From G965212005 sp965212005 (GTDB taxonomy: Bacteria > Pseudomonadota > Gammaproteobacteria > Porifericomitales > Porifericomitaceae): 64,000 nucleotides of DNA. The translations under genes were made by a program, and so were the position numbers. Positions 19,651 through 28,234 of this stretch are shown piece after piece. The stretch is taken from positions 1,798,001 to 1,862,000 of the forward strand of contig OZ243038.1 of assembly GCA_965212005.1 (NCBI GenBank), read 5' to 3'. Positions within the stretch are counted from its first letter, which is position 1, and each line of letters starts with the position of its first letter. The notes below the pieces were generated by a model that worked only from the letters and a program-made list of their open reading frames with translations, was not told where the DNA came from and did no database searches.

Positions 19651-20427
19651 TTAACGGGCCGTCCACCCACCGTCCACTTTAAGGCTGGCTCCCGTGATGA
19701 GTGCCGCAGCATCCGAGGCCAGAAAGACGACGGCGTTGGCAACGTCGTGAGGGTTGCCAATTTTACCCAATGGGATATTGGCGGTAATGAATCGCTTAAA
19801 CGCTGCATCACTGAACATAGGCTCGGTCATCGGCGTTTCAATAAACGTTGGAGCGACGGAGTTCACTCGTATGGATTCTGCCGCGAATTCGATGGCCAGG
19901 GCCTTGGTTAACCCTTCCACTGCATGCTTGCTGGCGCAATATACGGTTCTATCAGGCGCCCCCACGTGTCCCATTTGCGAAGACAGGTTAATAATACTGC
20001 CACCGTTCCCTTGCTGCAGCATGATGCCTACGACTTTTTGGGTGATTTTGAATAACGTACTGACGTTGAGGTTCCATATTTTTTCCAGCGTCTCCGGTGA
20101 CACTTCCAGGAAGGGCTGCGGAATATTCGTCCCCAGGTTGTTAACCAATACGTCCAGGGGTTTGAAGTTTTCAATTTCGCTCAGGAACCCTGTGCGGGAA
20201 GCGTCTGCCGGAAAGGGAGTTAGCAGGCTGCCGGCTTCCTTTTGCAGGGAAGCCAGGTCGCTCTCACTGCGGGCTACGGCAATTACTTCCGCGCCACAGG
20301 CAACCAGTCCGAGGGAGCATTGACGGCCAATTCCCCTGGAAGCCCCGGTCACCAGGGCGCGTTTCCCCGTTAACAGATCAGCTTGAAAGGGATGCTTGTA
20401 AGTTTTTGTATTGACTGGAATTTTCAT
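19651..20427 (-). CDS. short-chain dehydrogenase/reductase
   Basis: A 258-residue classical SDR. The NAD(P)-binding TGASRGIG is near residues 28-35, the NNLG stretch (NNAG variant) at about 92-95, and the catalytic set Ser-Tyr-Lys appears as NLSSQMG and YCASK. The C-terminus (ITGASLKVDGGWTAR) is the usual enoyl-reductase-like ending. It oxidises or reduces a hydroxyl/carbonyl; substrate unknown. It is divergent from the HisD-family gene at 20672 and both probably belong to the catabolic region to the right. A 260-bp gap separates it from the convergent ccmI. Confidence 0.88.
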   Translation of the reverse strand: MKIPVNTKTYKHPFQADLLTGKRALVTGASRGIGRQCSLGLVACGAEVIAVARSESDLASLQKEAGSLLTPFPADASRTGFLSEIENFKPLDVLVNNLGTNIPQPFLEVSPETLEKIWNLNVSTLFKITQKVVGIMLQQGNGGSIINLSSQMGHVGAPDRTVYCASKHAVEGLTKALAIEFAAESIRVNSVAPTFIETPMTEPMFSDAAFKRFITANIPLGKIGNPHDVANAVVFLASDAAALITGASLKVDGGWTAR

Positions 20428-20671
20428 AATGTACCGGCTTCAACCCTGGGTGCCCTGCGCGAAACAGGAGCCTCCACCGGTGGAGATTTTCGTCATCTAA
20501 ACTCAATGGTGGGAAACGACAATGCTTCGGCTGTTAAGGGAACGGGGGACGGTATTTGCGTCCGGGTGCCATTTTACTCTACCTTACCCGGGTGCAAAAT
20601 AGTAAGTGCAGCCGGAACGTGAACGCTGTTTCGGTAATTTTCCGCTTGATTTTTCCACGGGAGAATCGGAC

Positions 20672-21952
20672 ATGATACGTAAACTAAAGGAGGGTGTCAG
20701 CTGTGAGCAGGCTGTTTCTGATGACACCAGGGTAAGGAAAACAGTGGAGTCCATCCTGGCGGATATTCAGATGAAAGGTGATGCCGCCGTTCGTGAATAC
20801 GCTAAAAAATTCGACCACTGGGAAGGTGAGACCTTCCTCCTTTCTAAAACCGAAATCGATGCCTGCTACCAGCGCCTGGATGCGCAGGTGATTGCCGACG
20901 TTCAATTTGCGCAGGAGCAAGTGCGGAACTTTGCTCTTGTGCAAAAGGATGCTATCAGGGAAGTGGAGGTTGAGACGCTTCCGGGTGTCGTGTTGGGCCA
21001 TAGGAACATCCCGGTGGACCGCGTTGGTTGCTATGTCCCGGGAGGCAAGTACCCGCTGGTGGCCTCGGCCCACATGAGCGTGGTGACTGCGAAGGTGGCA
21101 GGTGTAAAGGAAATTATCGCATGTGCGCCGCCATTCCACGGGGAGCCCAATCCCGCCATCGTTGCAGCCATGGACATGGGAGGCGCCGATGAAATTTATT
21201 GCCTGGGTGGAGTGCAGGCAGTGGGTGCCATGGCGCTGGGAACAGAGTCGATAGCCCCGGTTGATATGCTGGTCGGCCCCGGGAACGCCTTCGTTGCTGA
21301 AGCAAAGAGACAATTATTTGGACGCGTCGGAATTGACCTTCTGGCGGGACCGACCGAAACTTTAATCATTGCCGATGAAACCGTGGATGGAGAGCTTTGT
21401 GCTACCGACCTGCTTGGGCAGGCGGAGCATGGGCCTACTTCTCCAGCGGTGTTGCTGACAAACTCCGAGAAATTGGCCCGGGATACCATGGACCAGGTTG
21501 AAGTCCAGCTAAAGAAATTGCCTACCGCTGAAATCGCCGGAAAGGCGTGGCGGGACTATGGACAAGTGATCGTCTGTGACAACTACGAGGAAATGCTGCA
21601 AACGGCCGATGATATTGCCTCCGAGCACGTCCAGGTGATGACTCGAGATCCGGACTACTTCCTGAACAACATGAAGAATTACGGTGCCCTGTTTCTTGGC
21701 CCGCAGACAAACGTTTCTTATGGCGACAAAGTGGTTGGAACCAATCACACGCTGCCTACCAGGAAAGCGGCGCGTTACACGGGTGGTTTGTGGGTGGGAA
21801 AGTTCATCAAAACCTGCACCTACCAGCGCCTGACTGAGTCAGCCTCGCGGTACATCGGCGAGTATTGTTCCAGGCTTTGTGCCCTGGAAGGTTTCATGGG
21901 CCACAAGGCCCAGGCGGATATCCGGGTGCAGCGCTATAGTGAAGGGAAATAG
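20672..21952 (+). CDS. histidinol dehydrogenase-family protein, HpsN (sulfopropanediol dehydrogenase)-like
   Basis: A 426-residue zinc- and NAD-dependent alcohol dehydrogenase of the HisD superfamily. The HisD zinc-site segment DLLGQAEHGPTSPAVLLT and the NHTLPT motif are present, and GCYVPGGKYPL is the family glycine-rich segment. The segment AARYTGGLWVGKFIKTCTYQ and the ending IGEYCSRLCALEGFMGHKAQA differ from biosynthetic HisD. They recall, from memory, HpsN-type proteins that oxidise 2,3-dihydroxypropane-1-sulfonate. No his genes adjoin it; neighbours are catabolic, which argues against histidine synthesis. ATG 20672 has GGGAGA upstream at good spacing; an earlier in-frame start would overlap untranslated sequence. 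Substrate specificity is inference. Confidence 0.78.
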   Translation: MIRKLKEGVSCEQAVSDDTRVRKTVESILADIQMKGDAAVREYAKKFDHWEGETFLLSKTEIDACYQRLDAQVIADVQFAQEQVRNFALVQKDAIREVEVETLPGVVLGHRNIPVDRVGCYVPGGKYPLVASAHMSVVTAKVAGVKEIIACAPPFHGEPNPAIVAAMDMGGADEIYCLGGVQAVGAMALGTESIAPVDMLVGPGNAFVAEAKRQLFGRVGIDLLAGPTETLIIADETVDGELCATDLLGQAEHGPTSPAVLLTNSEKLARDTMDQVEVQLKKLPTAEIAGKAWRDYGQVIVCDNYEEMLQTADDIASEHVQVMTRDPDYFLNNMKNYGALFLGPQTNVSYGDKVVGTNHTLPTRKAARYTGGLWVGKFIKTCTYQRLTESASRYIGEYCSRLCALEGFMGHKAQADIRVQRYSEGK

Positions 21953-22360
21953 CCGCGTTTGAGGTCGATGTCCGTTCGATGGTTGTGGGCAGTGAGGTGT
22001 TTTCACCAGGCTGATACATGTTTCGGTGAGGGTTGCGAGTCGGGAGAGCGCCGGCTTGGTTGCCGCTCTTTTGTCAGCACTGGAAAAGCAGATGTTTGCT
22101 GCTCGGCCAGTACGGCATAGTGGGGAAACAGCCGTAACACCATTCACATGTAAGGATAAAAGTTGCCGGGGCAGCAGGTGACCGCGACTGGGGACGCCGG
22201 CAGGCTGACCGGGAAGCCAATGAAAGGCGGTTATCCGGCAGCCGGTGCGTGGCCGGTACCGGCGACGTGCAGCGTATAGGGCGGATTTTGACGCTCCGGC
22301 GCAAAAGGGGCGATTGATCGGTAAATTGTGTTTGAGCCGCTTCCTGGAAAAGTTCCAACG
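21953..22360. other. intergenic region without a recognised gene
   Basis: About 400 bp between the HisD-family gene and the hydrolase. Short open frames exist but none has a ribosome site and family resemblance. I looked for a riboswitch-like conserved core and saw none. Confidence 0.5.
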
Positions 22361-23074
22361 ATGTCTTTCAACCCATTGCCCTTGATATTATTGCCGGGTG
22401 CCTTGTGTGACGAGACCTTGTTTCAGCCCCAAGTGGCGCATTTCAGTGCTGATCGACCGGTATTGGTGGGTGACTTTAGTGATTGCGATTCGATACAGAA
22501 AATGGCGAAAAAAATACTACGCGCCGCACCGGACACCTTTGCCCTTGCCGGTTTGTCAATGGGAGGCATTGTCGCTTTTGAGATCATGCGTTGCGCATCA
22601 GAAAGAGTGGAGCGCCTGGCGTTACTGGATACCAATCCCCGTGCCGAGTCGTCGGATCGAAAGTTGATGAGAGCGGAACAGATGCAGACAGTTGAAGCGG
22701 GCGGCGTGGAAGCACTGCTGTACCTGGTTGAATCTTTCTATTTTCCCCGCTACGTGTCCCCGGCAAGACTGGACGATGAATCATTGAAGGGCGTTGTCAT
22801 GGCAATGGCGAGAAAAGGCGGTTTGAAAGCGTTTTTCGAGCAATGGCAGGCATTGCTGGGCAGGCCGGACAGTGGCCATATCCTCCCGCGAATTCAATGC
22901 CCGACGCTGGTCCTGTGTGGCGAGCATGATGCAATGTGCGCCCCGGAGGTCCATCGTGCGATGGCGCAAGAGATTCCTGACTCGAGCCTGCAGATTGTTC
23001 CCGGCAGCGGACACCTGAGCACCCTGGAGGCTCCGGGAGAGGTGAATGCCTTACTGGAAGGCTGGCTGAACTGA
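22361..23074 (+). CDS. alpha/beta hydrolase
   Basis: A 237-residue alpha/beta-hydrolase fold protein. It has the nucleophile elbow GLSMGG (Ser at about residue 78), an acid in LVLCGEHDAMCAPE, and the catalytic His in GSGHLSTLEAPGEV. The N-terminal LILLPGALCDETLF carries an oxyanion-type G-A-L segment (HG replaced by PG). Ester or lactone hydrolysis is the likely chemistry. I prefer ATG 22361 over a GTG at 22328. Its TGA overlaps the start of the aldolase gene (TGATG), so the two are coupled. Confidence 0.85.
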   Translation: MSFNPLPLILLPGALCDETLFQPQVAHFSADRPVLVGDFSDCDSIQKMAKKILRAAPDTFALAGLSMGGIVAFEIMRCASERVERLALLDTNPRAESSDRKLMRAEQMQTVEAGGVEALLYLVESFYFPRYVSPARLDDESLKGVVMAMARKGGLKAFFEQWQALLGRPDSGHILPRIQCPTLVLCGEHDAMCAPEVHRAMAQEIPDSSLQIVPGSGHLSTLEAPGEVNALLEGWLN

Positions 23075-23856
23075 TGGCGAAATCAGATCCGCATAATGAT
23101 TTTCGCCGGCGCCTGCTTGAGGGCGAGTTGCTGGTCGGAACTTTTGTGAAATCGCCTTCAATGGTGGTGGCGGAGGTTCTGGCGCAAACAGAGCTGGACG
23201 TCCTTTGTTTTGATACGGAGCATGCACCGTTTGATCGCAGGGATACGGACGCCACGTTGCTGGCGTGCAGGCACGCAGCCAAGCCTGCGCTGGTGCGCGT
23301 GCCCTCGAGCGCGCCCGAACACACCCTGAATGCCTTGGATTGTGGCGCCACGGGTATTGTTGTACCCCACGTGAGCAGCGTGGAAAGCGCCCGGTCGTGC
23401 GTGGCGAATGCTCGTTACGCAAGCGCGGGTAGAAGTTATGCGGGCTCTCCACGGGCGGCTGGATACGGCGCTAACAGCATCGCCCAAAACGTACAAAGCA
23501 ATAAAAGAGATACGACGGTTATTACTCAAATTGAAGACCTTGACGCCTTGGATTGCATAAGTGAGATCGCCGGGGTGAAAGGCATCGACTGCTTCTTCAT
23601 CGGCATGATGGACTTGACGCTTGCGTTGAATGCGAACAGTGCGCAGGACTCATCCGTCATTGAGGCGGCTGAAGGTATTTGCGATGCCGTGCGATCTGCC
23701 GGTGGCAGGCTGGGAATATTTATTCCCCTGGTTCAGGATCTTCCTTTCTGGCTGGACCGGGGGGTTACCTTGTTTCTACTGGCTTCCGATCACGTGTTTA
23801 TCAAGCAGGGAGCCGCGCAACTGGTTCACGACGTCCGGGAACATTTTCCCCGGTGA
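23074..23856 (+). CDS. HpcH/HpaI-type class II aldolase
   Basis: A 260-residue member of the HpcH/HpaI aldolase/citrate lyase family, TIM-barrel enzymes that cleave 2-keto-4-hydroxy acids with a divalent metal. Family segments are GELLVGTFVKSPS, DVLCFDTEHAPFD, VRVPSSAPEHTLNALDCGATG, the metal-ligand Glu in TQIEDLDAL and Asp in FIGMMDLTLAL. The usual GxxDL (IGPNDLS) is here IGMMDLT, a conservative change. It shares a transcript with the hydrolase upstream. It likely performs the carbon-carbon cleavage step of the local pathway. Confidence 0.87.
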   Translation: MAKSDPHNDFRRRLLEGELLVGTFVKSPSMVVAEVLAQTELDVLCFDTEHAPFDRRDTDATLLACRHAAKPALVRVPSSAPEHTLNALDCGATGIVVPHVSSVESARSCVANARYASAGRSYAGSPRAAGYGANSIAQNVQSNKRDTTVITQIEDLDALDCISEIAGVKGIDCFFIGMMDLTLALNANSAQDSSVIEAAEGICDAVRSAGGRLGIFIPLVQDLPFWLDRGVTLFLLASDHVFIKQGAAQLVHDVREHFPR

Positions 23857-24237
23857 CGCCGTGCAGGCTAGAGTTTTCGATCTGCCCGGGGATCGGAATT
23901 GATCCTTCCCGCCCGCAACGATTGGACTGATACAGGTTGCCTTTTCCTTTCAGGGGCAGTTGGCGGTTGGCGGGGCTTCGTTACAGCTTCGGACCCGGCG
24001 TTGCCGGATTGATAATGGAATATGAGTCCGCGTGGGGTGCGCGCAACGGAAGGTGTGACGGTTCAATGAGCCTGCGGCGGGTCATGGATGCGTGCATGGG
24101 CAAGGGACTGCCGGAGACCAGGCGATTCATCGTGCATGAGACGGCAGAGCTACGCCGGATACAAAGAGACCTGCCGGGGCAGGCCAAGGCGGCCTGTTAC
24201 GCTGCGTGCTGAGCGCCGCAACTGCAGCGATCGGATT
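23857..24237. other. convergent intergenic region, no recognised gene
   Basis: About 380 bp between the convergent aldolase and MetE-like genes. A frame at 23937-24212 on the plus strand is open for 91 codons but shows no family similarity or good ribosome site. No clear terminator hairpin was found. Confidence 0.45.
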
Positions 24238-25365
24238 TCAACCGGCTAATACCGCGCCCTGGGCCAGTGCTTCCAGCTTGGCATAAGTGATCTCAACGTC
24301 CACTGCGCCAAAGCCGGCGAAGGTTCCAAAGCCGCAATCCGATCCGGCGACGACCCTTTCCCTGCCTACGATGTCAGTAAACCGGCGAATGCGCTGGGCA
24401 ACCAACTCCGGATGCTCCACGAAGTTGGTGGTGCTGTCGATCACGCCGGGAACCAGCACCTTATCATCGGGGATCGCGTTTTTGCGCTCACGAAAAACGA
24501 TCCATTCGTGAGCATGGCGGGGGTTGGAAGTCTCGAACAGAAGATAGCGCGCCTTAATGCTCATGAGGGTGTTAAACACCTTGCTCATGGGGATGTCGCA
24601 AATGTGCGGTCCCTCGTAGTTGCCCCAGCAGATATGCACCCGAACGCGCCCGGGATTAATGCCTCGCAGGGCATCATTCAGTACCTCCACGTGGCTGTCT
24701 GCAATTTTGACGAATTCCTCGTCAGACAGGTCATTAAACAGCATGTGCCGTGACAGTGCCAAATCGGGGCAATCCAACTGCAGCAGCAGGCCGGAATCGA
24801 CTATGGCCTCATACTCCGGCTTCATGGCTTCCCCCAGCGCCGCCAGGTAATTTTCACGACTGGCGTAGTGCCGGTTTGGCAGAAACAGGGCAATAACACC
24901 CGGCGAAGCCGCGTTCATAAAGCCTTCCGCGGCACCGTGTTTGTGCATCGCCGATTTGAGATTATCGATATCAGCGTGCAGGTCGTTGTAGTTTTTTGCC
25001 TTGACCTCACCGGTGCAAAACGGTCTTGCGTATTGCGGGGTGCCCCCGCTGGCGGCGATGCGCTGTAGAAAGGCAGGGAATAATTGCAAGTCCCTGGGAG
25101 GGTTTCGGGGACTGTCACCGCTGAAGCCGTGGTAGCGGTCTTTAACGTAGGTGGCGTAGGATATTTTTGACGTCTCGCCGTCGGAAACAACGTCAATCCC
25201 GGCCTTGACCTGCCTCGCCACCGTGGCATCCACGTTCTTCGCCATGACGGTGGAAAACACGGCCTGATCGCAGGGGCTCCCCTTATCGCGGGCGAAAATA
25301 CAGTCAACTACCTCCTGGCTGCGCGGCAGGGAGCCGACGTGAGTGGTTAAAATACGGTCAGGCAC
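24238..25365 (-). CDS. MetE-like zinc methyltransferase / epoxyalkane:CoM transferase-family protein
   Basis: A 375-residue stand-alone protein of the cobalamin-independent methionine synthase C-terminal fold. N-terminal TTHVGSLPRS and GIDVVSDGE are family hallmarks. The zinc ligands are represented by His in RVHICWGN and Cys in AGSDCGFGTF. It is far shorter than full MetE (about 750 residues) and lacks the N-terminal half, so it is probably not the housekeeping methionine synthase. Related short proteins move methyl or alkyl groups onto thiols. It overlaps the NTF2-domain gene (25358) by 8 bp at its start and is last in a three-gene minus-strand operon. Confidence 0.82.
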   Translation of the reverse strand: MPDRILTTHVGSLPRSQEVVDCIFARDKGSPCDQAVFSTVMAKNVDATVARQVKAGIDVVSDGETSKISYATYVKDRYHGFSGDSPRNPPRDLQLFPAFLQRIAASGGTPQYARPFCTGEVKAKNYNDLHADIDNLKSAMHKHGAAEGFMNAASPGVIALFLPNRHYASRENYLAALGEAMKPEYEAIVDSGLLLQLDCPDLALSRHMLFNDLSDEEFVKIADSHVEVLNDALRGINPGRVRVHICWGNYEGPHICDIPMSKVFNTLMSIKARYLLFETSNPRHAHEWIVFRERKNAIPDDKVLVPGVIDSTTNFVEHPELVAQRIRRFTDIVGRERVVAGSDCGFGTFAGFGAVDVEITYAKLEALAQGAVLAG

Positions 25366-26467
25366 CGGTACTTACCGCTTCGGATTGCGCGGCCCGAAGC
25401 CGGGCCCGGTAGACTTGGGTGAACACCGATAATTCATCAAACAGGGTCCACTCTTCCTGGATTTTTCCATGTTCAACGAGGTAATGGCTTGCTCCGAGGA
25501 TGAATATTTCGGCACCCGTGGGAGGACCGTACAACGCAGCGCCCTGGTGCTTGCCTGACAGCGTCCAACGCACTGCCAGGTCGATTTTCTGCCCAGGCTT
25601 GCTGACGCCGTGGCTCGGCTGACAGCACACGTGATCCACTGAGAACCTGAGCGTGGACAGGGTCCCCAAAAGCTGTAGATAAAACTCGGCAATTTCCCGC
25701 TGCCCCTTCAATATTCTCCCGGCCGGAGCGCATAAGCGGGCATTTTCGGCATAGTTTTGATAGACGTCGCCCAGCATTCGGGCGTTCCAGATGTTTTGCA
25801 GCACGCTGCGAATGAACGACTCGGGCTCTTCCTGCGCACCAGCGCTGAATTCGATGCGCCTCCGGTCAATTTTGGAGAGGCGTTCGAGTTCACTGTTTTG
25901 CCAGTTGACAAGGCGTTCGGTGGGGGCGCTCTGCGCCTGTTTCCTGGCTACCGCGTGAGGATCCAAACCCAGTTGTTTGACCAGGGAAAGGTTGTCGCGT
26001 ACCAGCCATTCCTCAACAACTTTATTGGCCTTAACAATGCAATGGGCGATAGTGTAGATGGCGGCGTGCCTGTTCGTGGCGCCGCCAAAGCCACTGTCGC
26101 CCAGGTTTGTCATATGTGACAGAATCCGGTGCGAGGTATGAAACCCCTCTGCGTCGTCGCCTCCCCAGATAACGTTTTCCGCGTGCAGGGTTCGATCCGG
26201 AAATGCCGCAAGAGTGTTCAGCGTGTTTTGTACGACCTCTTCCGATCCAACGAAGACGTCGGCAAGAGTGTATACCGGGCAATCCTCGGAATAATAATCG
26301 TAGCACAGGCCCACCTGCTTCCCTTCCCAAATCCGGTGGGTGATGCGCAGAATATAATCCACGATGTCAGTGAATTCCTCGTCAAACCCGGCCAGCCTGC
26401 CTCCCTCTTTTGCGGTTTGCGGTGCCTTGTCGAAGTGGTGTAGAAGTCTTGCGCGCTGAGGATGCAC
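25358..26467 (-). CDS. protein with two NTF2/SnoaL-like domains
   Basis: A 369-residue soluble protein built from two tandem cone-shaped NTF2/SnoaL-like domains. The first spans about residues 25-170 (FTDIVDYILRITHRIWEGK, YYSEDCPVYTLADVFVG, VVEEWLVRDNLSLVKQLG). The second spans 215-355 (VLQNIWNARMLGDVYQNYAENA, HYLVEHGKIQEEWTLFDELS). Such folds occur in polyketide cyclases, dehydratases, isomerases and binding proteins. Acidic/aromatic residues line the likely pocket but no activity can be assigned. The start is a GTG, 17 nt after the bicupin stop. It is one of three such proteins in this region, with five domains in all. Confidence 0.75.
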   Translation of the reverse strand: MHPQRARLLHHFDKAPQTAKEGGRLAGFDEEFTDIVDYILRITHRIWEGKQVGLCYDYYSEDCPVYTLADVFVGSEEVVQNTLNTLAAFPDRTLHAENVIWGGDDAEGFHTSHRILSHMTNLGDSGFGGATNRHAAIYTIAHCIVKANKVVEEWLVRDNLSLVKQLGLDPHAVARKQAQSAPTERLVNWQNSELERLSKIDRRRIEFSAGAQEEPESFIRSVLQNIWNARMLGDVYQNYAENARLCAPAGRILKGQREIAEFYLQLLGTLSTLRFSVDHVCCQPSHGVSKPGQKIDLAVRWTLSGKHQGAALYGPPTGAEIFILGASHYLVEHGKIQEEWTLFDELSVFTQVYRARLRAAQSEAVSTGA

Positions 26468-26484
26468 GGGAGTCTGCCTGAAAA

Positions 26485-27528
26485 TTATCCCGCGCCGCTG
26501 AATTGGGCCGGCTCGGGGTGCTCGCCGCCGCGCACAACAACAACGTCCGCTGCCTCACTGCCCGAGTTGCTAAATGTTCTCGGCAGCCCGATAGGAACGG
26601 TGAACAGGTCTCCGCGGCTCAGGGTCAGATCCAGCCGCGTAGTGGTTACCGTCAGGTTGCCCCGGTGCACAAACAATACTTCCTCTTCCGCTCTCACGTG
26701 CTCTGCCACCCGCGCCCCCGGTTGCAGCACCAGGCGCCGCACCTGGAACCCGTGGGCCCAGCTGATTTTCCCTGCACCGATGTTTTCTCCGGGGTTCTCC
26801 GTTCCCAGTACAGCCAGTTCCCGCACCCCGTTGCAACAGCTTAAGCTGCCTTCATTGGCACTGTCTAACTCATCGTTGCTTTGCACACAGCCTGACATTT
26901 CTGAAGCATTCATCCTGCGGTACCCCGCAACGTCCTGCATGGTTGTGGGGGCCACCACGACGCCGTCTTCCGGTACGGGAGTGCCGTCGGAGGTGTCGAT
27001 CAAGCGCCCGTCCTCCAGTAACACCAGGCCGTAGGGTTTGGCGTTCTCAAAAACATAAGGCGCCCAGGTCACCTTCCCGGGAGTTCCCTGCTCATCCACG
27101 CCGAGCATGCTGAGCAGGAAGCCGTCATCGGCCCCCACGTTTTCAAATCCCCGGAATACCCGGGTAGGAATAGAAATGGTTCCCCCCTTGTTGAGGACCA
27201 GTTCGCCGTCACTGCCGTCATGTCCCCAAGTAAATTTCCACTGGCCTTCCTGTACGACAAAAACCTCGGCGGTGTTGTGGCTGTGATGAGAATTTTTACA
27301 ACCGTGTGGTTGCCTGGCTGCGCCCATGTCAAACCCGTGGGGAATGTTGATGTGTACTACCTGGTTGGCATTCTCCGCAACGCCGGCGCCAATCAGGCAG
27401 TAGTTTTCCTTTTTGTCATTGCCGGGAGTTTTGGCGTCAATGAATGCAGTCCGGCAGGGAATCATGTCGCTGGAACGAACCACCCTTTTGTGGATATCGT
27501 CAACTGGCTCGTTTTGATGATTGGTCAT
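26485..27528 (-). CDS. bicupin protein
   Basis: A 347-residue protein with two cupin domains. Domain 1 (about residues 55-130) fits cupin motif 1 exactly: G(x5)HxH(x3)E(x6)G in GCKNSHHSHNTAEVFVVQEG. Its motif 2, GGTISIPTRVFRGFENVG, lacks the usual His. Domain 2 (about 265-335) is PGARVAEHVRAEEEVLFVHRG, where the second His is replaced by Arg. A metal-dependent dioxygenase or isomerase in domain 1 and a structural domain 2 are plausible. Start ATG 27528 has GGAG upstream. An alternative in-frame ATG at 27654 would add a hydrophobic N-terminus (TILLSLLLFLE) that might be an export signal. First gene of the bicupin-NTF2-MetE-like operon. Confidence 0.75.
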   Translation of the reverse strand: MTNHQNEPVDDIHKRVVRSSDMIPCRTAFIDAKTPGNDKKENYCLIGAGVAENANQVVHINIPHGFDMGAARQPHGCKNSHHSHNTAEVFVVQEGQWKFTWGHDGSDGELVLNKGGTISIPTRVFRGFENVGADDGFLLSMLGVDEQGTPGKVTWAPYVFENAKPYGLVLLEDGRLIDTSDGTPVPEDGVVVAPTTMQDVAGYRRMNASEMSGCVQSNDELDSANEGSLSCCNGVRELAVLGTENPGENIGAGKISWAHGFQVRRLVLQPGARVAEHVRAEEEVLFVHRGNLTVTTTRLDLTLSRGDLFTVPIGLPRTFSNSGSEAADVVVVRGGEHPEPAQFSGAG

Positions 27529-28234
27529 CGCAATGGTCTCCGCAGGTTCAGCCGCCAGGTGCAAAATGTCCCGCACAGGAGGGCAATCCAAGTGGTCCCC
27601 GCATTCCAGGAACAATAGCAACGATAACAAAATTGTGCCCGGTGTAAAGCTCATTTTATGGTCCCGGATGGCCGATGGCTCCGATCGGCGGCTCATCAAC
27701 CGTGAGCTCCGGGCTACCCGGTGAAACGTCACGCTCCCGCAGTGCGCGCTCGGAGCGAGCGGCCCTTGAACGTATGGCAGGGACAACGAACGCGAAGGCG
27801 TTGAGGGTGATGGTTTGCCATCGGCAGAGGGTGGCTGTGCCGTGCGGGAGACGATCGCTGTACCCGGCAATTGCTGTCTGGGTGGGAAGTTTAAGGGCGC
27901 GATCATTGCCCAGGATGCGGTGGAAGTGCGCGTTGGCCCCAAAACGCCAACCGGAGAAGAGAGCCGCCCGCATGAGTCAACGATCGCTTGACCGGGGGAC
28001 GACTTGCCACCAGGCGCGATTTTTATGTTGATTATTAGGATATTTTCAGTGGAGCACTGGCGCTTGTGGTTACTTTGTAGCAAGTGCCGAATCATACCTC
28101 GATGGGGTTGACATACATACCATGGTTGGGGTAATGTTCGCCGGGTTTACTTAATCAATCTGCGCTAGGGAGGCTCCGGTTGATTGGTGTCCGGGTACTG
28201 CTGACAATCCATATAAGACGGGAGTCGATTTATC
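27529..28234. other. long divergent intergenic region
   Basis: About 700 bp between the bicupin start (minus) and the TonB receptor start (plus). Apart from the possible N-terminal extension of the bicupin (to 27654) I see no gene. It carries the receptor promoter candidate at 28108-28137 and probably control sites for both operons. Confidence 0.5.
28108..28137 (+). promoter_or_regulatory. candidate sigma-70 promoter of the TonB receptor gene
   Basis: A consensus -35 TTGACA (28108-28113) is followed after 18 bp by TAATGT (28132-28137). It lies about 100 bp upstream of the receptor ATG, with the leader in between. Confidence 0.5.

Noticed and set aside
21953..22360. Cobalamin or other riboswitch upstream of the hydrolase
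   Set aside because: Some GC-rich hairpins are present, but the conserved core boxes of known riboswitches are not.
23937..24212. 91-codon frame between the aldolase and MetE-like genes
   Set aside because: No ribosome site or similarity; composition is like non-coding neighbours.
27656..28031. Frames of 105-118 codons in the gap before the TonB receptor
   Set aside because: Opposing overlapping frames with no family features; the region is better explained as regulatory space.
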